Assembly: GCF_918797505.1 (NCBI RefSeq)
Contig: NC_092793.1
Coordinates: 74,087,912 to 74,151,911, forward strand
Reading direction: 5' to 3'
Source of the DNA: Bemisia tabaci
Taxonomy: Eukaryota > Arthropoda > Insecta > Hemiptera > Aleyrodidae
Length of the DNA stretch: 64,000 nt
The notes below the pieces were generated by a model. That model was not told where the DNA came from. It ran no database searches and worked only from the letters and a program-made list of their open reading frames with translations. Below, one piece after another: positions 1 through 11,020 of this stretch. Position numbers and translations under genes: made by a program. The stretch's first letter is position 1, and every line of letters begins with the position of its first letter.

Positions 1-1622
1 ATGAAAAGACCACAATAAAGAATCAATATTTCAGAGTTTAAGTTCTGAGCTTAAGTTTCAGAGCAAAAACGTAACAACTGAACGGGATTGATGGATGAAA
101 GACTCCTCAATTCAACTCAACATACTCTATATTAGTCATCTTCTGAAAATATAAAGATTCCGGCTTCTACAATTTTTTCTGATGAAATAAATAGGTAAAT
201 AAACACGGCACCGCAAATTGACCATCCTTATCCATCCTGTGGTCCAAATGATCTGAAGTCCCCCCCCCCCCCCAAATGAATCTACTTATGTACGTCCCAG
301 GAACAAAAATAATGTAGAAGCTCTATTCCTTGTCCCGTTTGGCTTCCATTGTAGATTATTAAGGGGTAAAAGAGCAACAAATTAATTTAAAGAAGGGGAA
401 ACCTCGTAATAGGTGGCAACGCATCAACTTTTTTCGAGGCAGCGACGCGGTAGAAAAGAGGAGCGCCTTTTAGATTGCCGAAAACTGACCAGTCAACAGG
501 GTATCGCGTGGCAAGCTGTCATGATTTTGAAATCGTATATATGAGAACATTAACAGATGGATTCGCTGCCAATCCAATCCGTAAAGAATAAGAAGAAAAA
601 ACTATCAAATGAGGACTCAAACATCAAGCGACCGTGGCTCTGTCGCTGCTGAAGTCAAAAAACGGCTCAAATGCCGACTTCAGTTTTTTCATCTTGGAAA
701 TTTTGCAAGACGGCTATAAGAGATTTTTCGTCACGAGTTATCACTGATAAAAACACCCTCATAAATATAGAAATTATTAATAAGAAAAATAAACGAAGTT
801 GCCGAAAGTGGATCGATGTATAGCATCTACGAGCATGATTCAAGGGTCGACCGCTCAGAATGTCTCAACATTCTTGAAAGAAAAAAAAAAATTACAAATT
901 AGAAAAACACCTCTTATCAATTCATTTTTAAAGCTTCAAATTATCTTCGTGAACATTGCAGAACCATTCTATGATAGGCTTAGGGAATGAGGCCTATCTA
1001 CCTCGCATTGCTGGACACACATCCTGTCATCGCATGTTTTCGTTATGTTTTCTTTCTATGCTAAGATGAAAGTAAGAAAAACCTGTTACTACCTTGGTTG
1101 GCTCGTCTTCAAATGAGGTTTTTCTCAATAGCGATCGCGTATCGTAAAAGGAAAGCCAATGAAAATCCACAGAAAAAATAACGCGAAACCTCACCGCATC
1201 GAATACAGTATCTTGAAACCGCGCGTGTTGACAAAAGTGATCGAAGTTGTTGAACCCGCTCAACAATTATTTATTTCTTACTCGATTTCACACTCCTCTG
1301 ACGGTGCCTGAAATCACAAGAAAGCACGATTTCGAATTTGGATTTTCTGAATGCATGAACTTTAAACAGCCGCCAGAGCGATGCGCCGCGGTCCAGGCAC
1401 GAGTGGCTCGAAATAATAGAAATAGAGTTTGAAAGAATAGAAACAACCAAGATGAAAAGAAAAGTAATTCTAAGACTCATAAAAGCCTTGCGATTAAAAG
1501 CCAGTCGCGTGGATCAATTTACTTTACGACGATGATAAATATTCCTGGATCTCATTCCGGTGACCATTGCCGCAACGGACAATGCCATCTTTGTCTAGAC
1601 CCGCACACGTCTCGAATTCTGT
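1..1622. other. AT-rich non-coding stretch
   Basis: No gene is recognised. Open frames here are under 80 codons, overlap on both strands and carry no domain I know. A run of 14 C lies at 260-273. Confidence 0.5.
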
Positions 1623-1623
1623 C

Positions 1624-1853
1624 GAGTTTAAGAAAAAACACCGTATGAACCTTACGATGTTGCGAATTTATTCTGATAAAATAAAAATTTTCTGGCAAAT
1701 TGGTAAAGATTTTTCTCCAATTTTTTGTGGGAAGAATTTTACTCTTTATATAATCCAGCGTCTCTGAAAATCCCACGAAAAAATATCCATAACTTTACTC
1801 TAAAAAATCATTTTATTTGAAGCAATTTGGCAATGTTTGGATGTTTTTCCTTA
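1624..1853. mobile_element. Diverged MITE, CTGCCGTGCTAAGG family
   Basis: The left side keeps the family signature (AAAAAACACCGTATGAAC followed by a TTGCGAATTT block). The right side keeps AATTTGGCAA and TTTTTCCTTAA. The outermost CTGCCGTG ends and the ATACGGCG block on the right are eroded, so this is an old copy. It abuts the tRNA-like SINE head that follows. Confidence 0.5.
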
Positions 1854-1883
1854 ATTCAGAGAGAACATCTTTCAAATATTGTC

Positions 1884-1985
1884 TCTGCGCCCCCGGGAGT
1901 CGAACCCCGGACCGATCTCCGATTCGAGTGCTACGTGGAAATATTCCCGCTTTCCACCGTCGACCAATTAGGCTCCTCCACCGGC
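1884..1985 (-). repeat. tRNA-like SINE head
   Basis: On the minus strand an A-box-like GCCTAATTGGTCGACGG is followed by a B box GGGTTCGACTCCC inside a GC-rich T-arm (CCGGG/CCCGG). Between them are a 7-bp hairpin GTGGAAA/TTTCCAC in the anticodon-arm position and a second small hairpin like a long variable arm. The A-to-B spacing is about 20 nt longer than in a standard tRNA, so a tRNA-derived SINE or tRNA pseudogene is more likely than a working tRNA. The source amino acid is not clear. Confidence 0.5.
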
Positions 1986-2103
1986 TCAAATCAAAATAAT
2001 TGTTTTGAAAGAGGAGCACGTGCGCTGCTTGACGAAATAATTTTCGAAAAATATGGAACGTGCCCGGGAACAAAAGTCCAGATGTCATTTCCCATTGTTA
2101 CAG

Positions 2104-2258
2104 CCTCGGGAATCGGCGTCGATTGCGAGAGATGCTCCCGAATTCGAGACGTGTTTCTATTTCGTCAGCCATCGATGACAGCGTGCGTGTCAACATGTCC
2201 CATTACGGTGATGGATGGTGTTCCTCGGGAGCTTATCGACGCGCTAACGCGGCTCAAG
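2104..2258 (+). CDS. Possible small exon (very tentative)
   Basis: A fair 3' splice site (CCCATTGTTACAG) precedes the block and a strong donor-like AAG/GTGAGG ends it. One frame stays open and ends with MDGVPRELIDALTRLK. Base composition is more GC-rich than the flanks. I do not recognise the peptide. Matching splice motifs are common by chance, and no flanking exon was found. Confidence 0.1.
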
Positions 2259-4478
2259 GTGAGGCCCGGTTAAGCCGGCTCGGTGCACGTAATTACATCG
2301 CTAACACTTTTCTTTCTTTTTTTTCGGATGCGTGGTCATCAACCCTGCCCATCCTCATGCGGTAGTTGATTTACGGCTTCTGGGATTGTTATTGTGTCGG
2401 GGGCTTCGTTTTTAGGTTTGAATCGGGTAATTATGAAAGGACGTGAAGCAATCTCCAGGAGAGCTTAGGTATTGATAAGGAGTGATTAGATAATAAAGTG
2501 GACCCCCTGTTATCGATGGCTCTCAAAATTGAAGACAATTCGAGAGGAGGGTTTGAGTTGTATGTCTTGATGGTAAAACTTCGGTAGACAATGAGACGAA
2601 ATCGGGGACTGAAATGTTGTGGTCCTATGTCGCGCAGGTGTCAAAATGTTGAGCTAAGAGTCCAGCAAGGTTCCCGAAAATTTTCGAGGGGAAATGGTGT
2701 TGACAAATATTTCGCCTTCAATCGTCAAAGTAGGCTGGGAAACACCCCCCGTGCAACGACAGTTATCTTTTCGATGATACCTGTATTAGATTGATTATAA
2801 ATCTTTTCTCCTAGTTTAATTAGCCGTCAAATTCCAGCATAACGATTTTGACGCTATGGCTCTGTTGTTTTCATTGTTTTTCAAGAGAATAATTCCCTCC
2901 AAAATTTCTTTGAGGTCCACATGCTCCCTCGTGTAAAACTAAAAGTAACCCATGTAGAGGATGCTTACCACAATGGTAAATGCATATTTTTACGGATCCC
3001 TCATTAACCGTAAGAGACTTATTCAGTGCAGAGCATTGCTTAAGAATCATCAATTCACGTCACTGATTACCCAGCCAGTGATTTAAATGATAACTTCAAG
3101 TAAGTAAAAGTAAAAGGATTATTTTATCTCATGTGCAACCTTCAATTTTGAGTCATATAATCTCTTAATTTATTTTTTAGACAAGAAGAAAAGAGGTTTT
3201 CAAAATCAGCGAGCAATTGAATCAGTCTAAGAACAGCTGTGATGGACTCTTCTAGACCAGGAGAAAGATTTATTTCTGAAAAAAAAAGAGTTTCTCCTTA
3301 TTAAATGCGGATTCCATTAAGTATATATAGAGAGTATAGGAATCAGGATTGACCGACGACCAGCCTGGAGATGGTAACGGAAGCAAAGTTATTACACGCT
3401 GCGTAAAGTCGCTACCGGGACCGGACAAACGTAGCGGAATGATAACTTATTCGAGTCTTTCCATTTCCGCTGAAAATGATTCAGTCCATGCTATTGGAGA
3501 ACTGCTCCACTTGCGACTAATAAACCACCGCCGACTGCAACTTCTGCGGTGCTTAGCAACAACCGCGTATCTGTTAAGGGCTTTCATTGGAGTCATACGA
3601 CTTTCTCTCTTATCACGGTGGAGCCGTCGACGCGGCTACAATGCCCATAAAACGCACGCTTAGACAATCAGATGGACCAAAAATCATGCGCCTCATTCCT
3701 GATTTCTGATAAAAGCACTTAATTCTAATAGTAACGGAGTGGGAATTCGTGTTTTTGCCCAGCACGCTGGACTTCAGCTCCCGAGTTCCTTTTACGGATA
3801 AAGCTGCGTTATAATTCGGTAACTCCTCAATTCAATTCACCGTTGCTGATTCTCTGATTACGGAAATAGGAAAGGCTCGTCGGAAATTAGGTGTTATTTA
3901 CGGGTTGTTTCGTCCGCATTTTTGCCATTTTTACCGCAAGGACCAGTCTTATAACTTTTACAATTTTGTGCATTCTCATTACAGTTCACCGGCTTTCGCT
4001 TGTTAATCTTGATGGCAGACTTTTTCCTAACATGAAGTTTGATCATTAGACTTACGGATTTGCTCTGAAAAATGGGTAATGAGGATGTACTGTAAAAATC
4101 GTGGGTAGAAATAAGAATCAGTCTCTTTACCCTACCGGTGCTTAATCACCACAGTGGTGGTGAAAATATCAATCTACGGACTTTTAGTATAGTGGTTGAA
4201 AATGTTTACTCGTTTTTCCTGTTTTCTTGATAATACTGCGAGACTTTTTAGCGCAAAATATTTAGAAAATATTGGCAAAAAAAAATTCAGAAAAGCAAAC
4301 GATTCGCGGAGCAAAAACGATGAGCAGACCTTCTTTGGGAAACACAACGTGGTAGTAGATTTGCAATGTTGCAAATGAAGGTACGTGGTTAGGTAATTTC
4401 ACACTCACCATTGAATTGTTCTCCATTTCTCTTAGTTTACAGTCGATGAATAGTGGAAAGAAGCGAAGTTCATTACAG
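2259..4478. other. Unique-looking non-coding stretch
   Basis: No gene or repeat is recognised. A 104-codon open frame at 3349-3663 has no known motif. Confidence 0.4.
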
Positions 4479-4615
4479 TGCCTGGATGCAACTATTCGTG
4501 TCCCAAGGATGCGCGTGTTGCATTTAAAAAACTTGAAGGCACCTTGATTTTTCTTGGCTGCACCGAAATGTACGCAAAGCGCATGTTGCACTGCACGCCG
4601 CGTAGGTTATATTAG
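4479..4615 (+). pseudogene. THAP-like zinc-finger scrap, transposase-derived?
   Basis: One frame reads VPGCNYSCPKDARVAFKKL. The layout resembles the start of a THAP DNA-binding domain as found in P-element-like transposases (Cys-containing VPGC, then a short basic stretch and a KL). A related nucleotide and peptide segment occurs near 60553-60625 (YNYS..DVRA..KKLKA), so this looks like a dispersed decayed coding repeat. There is no upstream methionine frame, and the distal zinc ligands cannot be assigned. The family call is inference from a short match. Confidence 0.22.
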
Positions 4616-5481
4616 GCAGGAAGCCAATTATTAGTTGCTCTTGGATTTTTCGCTTTTAGTCCCTCGCAAAAGAGTCATATAGATAATATAAAAGTGTATT
4701 TCATAACTGCGATAAAAATAACGAGTATCAGGTTAGTAACATTTGTAAGTATTCCCAGTGAGATTTTCTGTAGTAAGTTAGATCATTCTACGATTGTTAC
4801 AGAGATTTTTAGCTCTTGAAGAAACGTTTATTTAACATTGCTCGATTCTCTACGAAAGCAGAGGGTTGACTTTTAACAGTTTTACGAACAGAGTGTGTGC
4901 GAAAATTTTTAAATTATAAAATTTACAGAAAAAACTATAATTTGATCTATCCTTTCATCGAAATGTTCCAGAGAATTTAAATCTCTATATCAAACTGTGC
5001 GAAACTTAGTATAGGTTTTCAATATTACCTTAGACATTTGACAAAACGTCTACATGGTGACCTCATCCTCATGACCTGGAGGAAACAGTGGCTGACGAAC
5101 TGGGACTGAAATTATAGGGTGTTGGTGACCGATAACTCTTATTTATATTAATAAAACTTACCGAATAACTGACCTGGTCACGTCGGATTTCGAAAATATT
5201 GCAGTGCAATTTTGAAACAGGCAAGAACCTACCAATAGTGTTACCATAATCATCGGCTAGGTTGGTAAGCATCACGGCTGGAGAGATTGTAAGTGCGCAT
5301 TTGCTGGCAAAATTTAAGTGAGGAAACCGCGAAAGAACTATCCGCAGATTGACCAGTTTGCATTCGTGGTTTCGATACGCCATGATTCGGGGCGAAATGG
5401 TGAGACAAAATTGACGTTGCCAAGTGATCTTTCATCGACTTCGGCTAAGAATGCATCTCAAGTTTCCAAAAATAATCAATC

Positions 5482-5981
5482 GAGATGTTGCATAAGTGAG
5501 GAATTTGCGATTTGACTATTGATTCCTACGTAAAAGTTCGCGAGAAACACGATGGTGTCACTGGTTTTCTCTGAAATCTACTTCCAAGCTCAAAAAAAGC
5601 TCTCAAGTTGAGGCCAAAATGGAGGGTATATCCCACGCTACCCTGAGAGTCCACGTCTACATCAAGACAAACTCTCCATGCAAAGATAGGGAGCAAATAC
5701 ATTGACAGGGCTGCCACTTTATTTGGGGACTCTAAAACTGAAAACACGGCATCACTGCTAATGTATTTGCTCCCTATCTTTGCATGGAGAGTTTGTCGTA
5801 ATGTAGACGTAGACTCTCAGGATAGCGTGGGATATCCCCTCCATTTTGGCCTCAACTTGAGAGCTTTTTTTGAGCTTGAGAGATGATTTCAGAGAAAACC
5901 AGTGGCACCATCGTGTTACTCGCGAAGTTTTACATAAGAATCAACAGTCAAAGCGCAAAGTCCTCACACATGCAACATCTC
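5482..5981. mobile_element. Foldback element with 223-bp inverted arms
   Basis: The arms 5482-5704 and 5759-5981 are reverse complements with scattered mismatches. The outermost bases are GAGATGTTGC and GCAACATCTC. The loop is about 54 bp. No coding capacity. No clear target duplication flanks it, so the superfamily is unknown. The open frame at 5526-5747 lies on one arm and is not a gene. Confidence 0.85.
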
Positions 5982-8426
5982 CATTGTAGTCCAGAAATTT
6001 TGCACTCCTAATGTAAGGCATATCGGCATTATAAACAACAGAGCTCTTTTTCTCAGATCCCGGCCACCACCATGTAGAGTTTAGATTTTCATCGTTTTTT
6101 TTTTAAAAAAATTTTTATTGTTTCCGACTGAAAATGACTCAGTTTTGAGTCGAAACGTCTCGGATTTTATTAATTGTGTATTTTAGCCTTGTTCCCCGTA
6201 TTCCCGCCCTTGATTTTTCCACCATTATAAACAACTGCTCCTCAATCCTCAAAACCACAATCCTTGAGCTGTTAACTTTACTTTTTACTTCTGGCCTTTA
6301 CTCTGGTTGCAATTGACATTTTTAGACTTTTTTCTGCGCCAGATTGTGCGTTAAATTTGCCTCTAATTCGCAGCCATCATACATATAATAACTTAAGTTA
6401 ACATTTTTATGGTCGGCCTAGATGGCTGTTATCAACGTGTCAGACGCTGGGTCAACAAGTCTCGGCTTCAAATTCTGATGGTGGCAATGAATTACATATA
6501 TTATGAAACAGCGAGTTGATTTGCAAAAGCAGATTTGATTCGGTTTTGATCTCTTAAAATTTTGAAAAACCCAGAGATTAAGTGTATCTGTCCATTGAAG
6601 TCTAAGGACAAAATTAATATACTCGCAGTCCAGAGATTATTGTAGATATAAGTGAACAAATCAGCAAAAAATAAATAAATATTACAAAAAATTATAATGT
6701 TTCTTTTCCCGAAAACAATGACTTATTATTTTTTTCCAATGTATACCTCTTCAATATCTAAAAATTTCACCAGTATTCTTTCATGCGTGGCTATGGTCTT
6801 CCGGTGGATTTGACAACGCGTGCACAAAAGGATGGCTAGACCAGACACAGCACGGACCGTGTTAGGTTGAGCATAAAAAACCCAAAAGCCCCGCTTCTCC
6901 ACCTCTAAGCGCCTAGACCGCAAGTTCAGCGTGCTCGAAATCAAGGCTGGAAACTGATAACCGCAAAACATTACAGGCGACGTCTGGTTCCTGAGGGGCG
7001 CTCTGTCTTTGTCACTTCCACCTCCCTGGAACTCTTTCCCTCTCTCTCGCACCGGAGCATGACCGACGAACACCCAATAATTCCTCGCAATAGTCGATGG
7101 CATATGCAAGCGTGGACGAACATTCGTTGTGGATCGATCGACCCTGGTTGCCTCATCGCAAATCAATTGGACTGCTTACGAGAGAAAAAGATCGAATTTT
7201 AGCGTATAAAACCATATCGATGATCAAATTGCTCGTTGTCCCTGCGTCGATTTGAAATTCACCCGACAATTTGCTTCCTCTTTACTAGAATCCGACAGAT
7301 TTGTGACCAAATGGGGATGACATACACGATGTAAGATTTTACGTAGCAGGAGAATATTTGCTCCATTTTCCCGAGAGATTCCATCATACATATAGGAAGG
7401 CACGCTTTCCCAGAAACTTTGGGGGAAGAGAGTAGGTTCTCCGACCGGTAAAATAAAAATTTCCAAACAGGAAATCCTATTCATTTGTAATAATAATAAA
7501 TTAGGTTCTTCTTAAGTTTGGATCGATTTAGGAGCACCGTTTAAATAGAGTTATTTTCCCTCATATTAATATTTTTCTCTTTTAAATTATTGAGCAATCT
7601 GCTTGAAGAGCCATACTCAGACAAATGATGGGCTCACTATTTCTGACTTAAAGCATTTCAAAGATATTTCAAAAAATTGTGAGGCCTTTAGAAATTTCAA
7701 GTTAGCTCTAATCCTAGATTTAGAGTAGATTCCTTCTTTGAACTATTTTGAATCCTCTTCGAATTGTGCTGAATTTCTCGTAAGTGGTTGTAGGTGAAGA
7801 AAGAAACAATGAAGCTGATCTCCTTATTCTCCAATTGTGAATCTGTTTCACTTTAGTACTGGTTTTTTTTTTTGGGGGGGGGGAGGGGGGCTGAATACGG
7901 GAATCTCCTGCGAAAAATAATTAATTTTTAAAAACGAGGCTTTTGTAAAAACCGAACGTTCCGATTGACTGATGTACATCAATAAAGACGAATCGCAAAA
8001 GCTGCGAGTTGCGAGCTGACAACGTGGCTCGCAGTTCAATCGAAAGGAGGGTAATTTCACACATTTTGTGGTCCACAACCATAAATTAGCATGCGCTCCA
8101 ATGTTGTAGCGCCTGACATTCTGAATGAATGAACACCATAGTTGCACCAGAGTTTTCAGTGCGAACTTACAACAACGTGGTGTTTATGCCCGTTTAGGAA
8201 AATTTTAAAGCAAAATCGAGGATAAATACTGAAGTGAACGTAAAGGAATAAGGGTTTGGAACATGTTCTTGCAACAACCTATAACAACTTTTAGCCTGTT
8301 TATTTATCCAATACCGATTGATTTCTTCTTCGCTAGTCCATAGCGTAATGTCGATCAAGGAAGACTGTGCGGTGGCTCGGTGGGATGATGTATGAACTTT
8401 TTCAAATCATGAAGAACTATATTCAC
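5982..8426. other. Non-coding stretch with one gene-like hairpin
   Basis: No gene recognised. A hairpin motif lies at 6122-6165 (separate entry). The 146-codon minus frame at 6726-7166 has no domain I know. A T11-G10-A-G6 homopolymer complex sits at 7863-7890. Confidence 0.4.
6122..6165 (+). ncRNA. Hairpin with hammerhead-like CTGA...GAAAC core
   Basis: The order is TCCGAC, then CTGAAAATGACTC, a loop, GAGTCGAAACGTC and finally TCGGA. The inner stem pairs GACTC with GAGTC and the ends can pair TCCGA/TCGGA. Similar motifs (CTGAAGATG...CGAAACG) are associated with Penelope-like and other retroelements, and small hammerhead ribozymes share the CTGATGA/GAAAC core. The core here is CTGAAAATGA, not canonical, so activity is doubtful. 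Confidence 0.3.
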
Positions 8427-8434
8427 TGTAACAT

Positions 8435-9479
8435 TAGGGCCGGATTTACCTACTTGCCGCCCATGGGCCGCCTGTATTTTGTGTCCCCTTCTCATTCGTT
8501 TTAAAACATCAATAAAAACCATCAAGTGAACGTGCCAGCGGGGGTGGGGTGCATAAGACGCGTTCACTCGTGTTGGAAACATTTTTTTGGGAAAGCCCTG
8601 TCACCACTACTAGCAAAAATTCACCGAACTTTGCGCGAACGTTAAGTTTCGTAAACCTATCTCTGCGTGGACAAGGCCTTCCAATCACAAGAAATGAACG
8701 AAAAAATTATGAAAGAACAAACATAAATGTGGTTTAATGATTTTAACTTCCACCGCCGTGCCTCGCAGACCGCACCGTGTTTGGAGCAATGTGTGAAGTA
8801 TTCCGACAGTTTTGTAGGCGCTATGAGTTTCACGCCGACGACCGCTGCTGAACGCACTGTGTTTGACGCAATGCGTGAAGTATTCACGCAGTCTTGTAGG
8901 CGCTATGCGTTTCACGCTGACCGCACTGTGTTTGGCGCAATGCGTGAAGTATTCATGCATTCTGGTAGGCGCTGTCCGTTTCAAGCTGATCGCAGTGACC
9001 GCACTGTGTTTGATGCAATGCTTGAAGTATTCATGCATTCTGGTAGGCGCTGTCCGTTTCAAGCTGATCGCAGTGACCGCACTGTGTTTGATGCAATGCG
9101 TGAAGTATTCGTGCAGTCTTGTAGAAATGTAGGGTGTAGGCGCTAATAGGTGTTACATGCCGACTGCCGCGCCGAGGGCTTCTCCTTTTCATCTCAAGTC
9201 CTCGTCATCATGTCTCTCTCAGTCGCGCCGTTCCTGGCCAAATTGCGTGTTTGGTCTCTCTCTTAACTCGATTAATTAAAGGTGCTGTTTCTTGTAGCAC
9301 CGAAAGACGACAAAATTAGAAATTACTATACTCTCGGGAAATGAGAGATTTTGTTTGTAATTTTTTTCTAAGTCCGATTTTTTTTATACCTACATTTAAA
9401 AAAATTGCAAAATTTTCCGCCTCCTAGATTTACCGTCATGGGCCGCGGCCCATGTGGCCACCCCCTTAATCCGGCCCTG
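8435..9479. mobile_element. Non-autonomous hAT-type element, 8-bp TSD
   Basis: It begins TAGGGCCGGATTTA and ends TTAATCCGGCCCTG, with a subterminal CATGGGCCGC block at both ends. It is flanked by the identical 8-mer TGTAACAT at 8427-8434 and 9480-9487. Eight-bp duplications with CAGGG/TAGGG-type termini fit the hAT superfamily. It has no transposase. The middle carries a tandem array. A second member, split by a nested insertion, is at 45692-50960. Confidence 0.85.
8769..9130. repeat. 78-bp tandem array inside the hAT element
   Basis: Five units start near 8770, 8852, 8921, 8999 and 9077. The last spacings are exactly 78 bp and the earlier ones about 82 and 69. Each unit holds CCGCACTGTGTTTG, GCAATGCGTGAAGTATTC and TAGGCGCT. 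A 78-bp unit is 26 codons, so frames stay open through the array on both strands. These frames are a by-product of the repeat, not genes. Confidence 0.85.
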
Positions 9480-9487
9480 TGTAACAT

Positions 9488-10272
9488 GATGGGCTCTGGC
9501 GTGCATGTATTTCTACTTCTCTCTCATGTAGGAATCAGGTCTCAATAAGGATTGTTCCTTTTAATTTGAATAAGTCGCAGGCAATTTGTCAAATCAGGCA
9601 TTTTATCAAAAGCCTGCGCAGATAGTCAAATTTTGAAAGTTTACAAAATTTCATAAATGTATGGCAAAAAGCTCACGAGTGTTCAATATTTTGGGAAAAA
9701 TGACTCATCAAATCGACAAACTTTCCTTGTGCCTTGCCCCTCAAACACTTTCATATATTTAAATGCTATAAAATTATAAAAATTGTATAGTTTATATGAC
9801 AGGCTAAAAATTCAAGATAAATATACTTCCATGAATGAAAAATCGTTTGGAATGTCAATGTATATAATGCAAATTTGTACAAAGAATTCTTTCTCACATG
9901 AGAAATAATTACTTTTGTTCAAAATTAGAAAAAGAGTCAGAATTAATTTCAGTATGAGTATGAATATTTGACCATTTGGATAAGAATGCCTGATTTTACC
10001 ATTTACCTGCGACAAATATATCCAAAAAAATAATCGGACACGATGTAAAATTTTACGGATGAATGTAAGTATGCATGTACAATATAATTTTCGGTGATGT
10101 CCAAATAAAAAATAATCAAAACTTATTTGTTCCTATATAGAATCGCCACAGTTTACATTGTTCAATGCCTAATTTAAGTTGTAAAGATCATTTATTTAGG
10201 GATAGATTAAGCTTTTTGAGGATATTTTGTATACCTGAGAATGTGTTTGCACAATTTACTTAGTTGTGTGCA

Positions 10273-10308
<36 letters not shown>

Positions 10309-10340
10309 AGTACCACGTATTATTTACTGAAGCTCCTAAA
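9488..10340. other. AT-rich non-coding stretch ending in poly(A)
   Basis: No gene seen. A run of 33 A occupies 10275-10307, fused to an AATAAA at 10272-10277. It could be the 3' end of a retroposed sequence, but no target duplication was recognised. Confidence 0.4.
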
Positions 10341-11020
10341 TTTAAAGGCATACCTGTCGAATGTACAAATGCTTCAGCAGATACGGTATCAACTTATCCC
10401 TTCGTGTAGGGGCGTATAAATCAGCTCCTGACAATGCGAGCGCCGCAGATCTGATAATTACAACCGGACGAAGAACGCCGCTAAGATCCCGGCGAGATGC
10501 ATCGTGGATCGGTGGCCGGGCATCGCACAACCACCAACAACAACATCCGAACAACATAATTCCTTCATAAGGGACGTGTCGAGGCAGCGGCAAAGGAGTT
10601 TAATTGCGCCTACGACCGACGTGTCACCGCCACAAACCGCGGTCCAAGAGAAAGGACGGGGGGGGGGGGGTTGTAATTGTAGCGCCCACAATGGGGCTTT
10701 GTTTTAAGGCGCACAATGACGTGTATAATGGGTACCAAGTTGCGGTGCAACGTATGCATCTCGCGGGGATGCCATATAGGTTCATCGCTCGCCACGTCCC
10801 GTCCTCGGGGGAATGACCTCTTCCTGGTTTCGCTCGTGAGGGATGCACCCATTGCATCCCTTTATAGCGACGTAATCTGGACTTTTTCATTTAGGGAGGT
10901 CTACGATAAAAAATTACTCATGGACATGAGCGGGTCCAAGAGGGGGGCGTGGGGGGCGTAGGGGGCGTAGGGGGCTCAGAAGGCGTATGGCGTAGCCCCC
11001 CCCCCCCCCCGTTCGCCAGA
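10341..11020. other. GC-rich block with G-rich short tandem repeat
   Basis: This block is CpG-richer than its surroundings. It contains G13 at 10658-10670, a run of about four GGGGGGCGTAG-like units at 10940-10975, and C15 at 10996-11010. Many overlapping frames on both strands are open simply because of GC content. No domain was recognised. Confidence 0.35.

Noticed and set aside
1884..1985. A long-variable-arm tRNA gene (Leu/Ser type)
   Set aside because: The spacing between boxes is too great and the acceptor stem does not pair cleanly.
8685..9146. Open frames of 89-139 codons on both strands
   Set aside because: They are produced by the 78-bp (26-codon) tandem array, not by selection for a protein.
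10275..10307. A processed pseudogene ending in poly(A)
   Set aside because: The AATAAA is fused to the A run instead of lying upstream, there is no recognisable coding relic and no target duplication was found.
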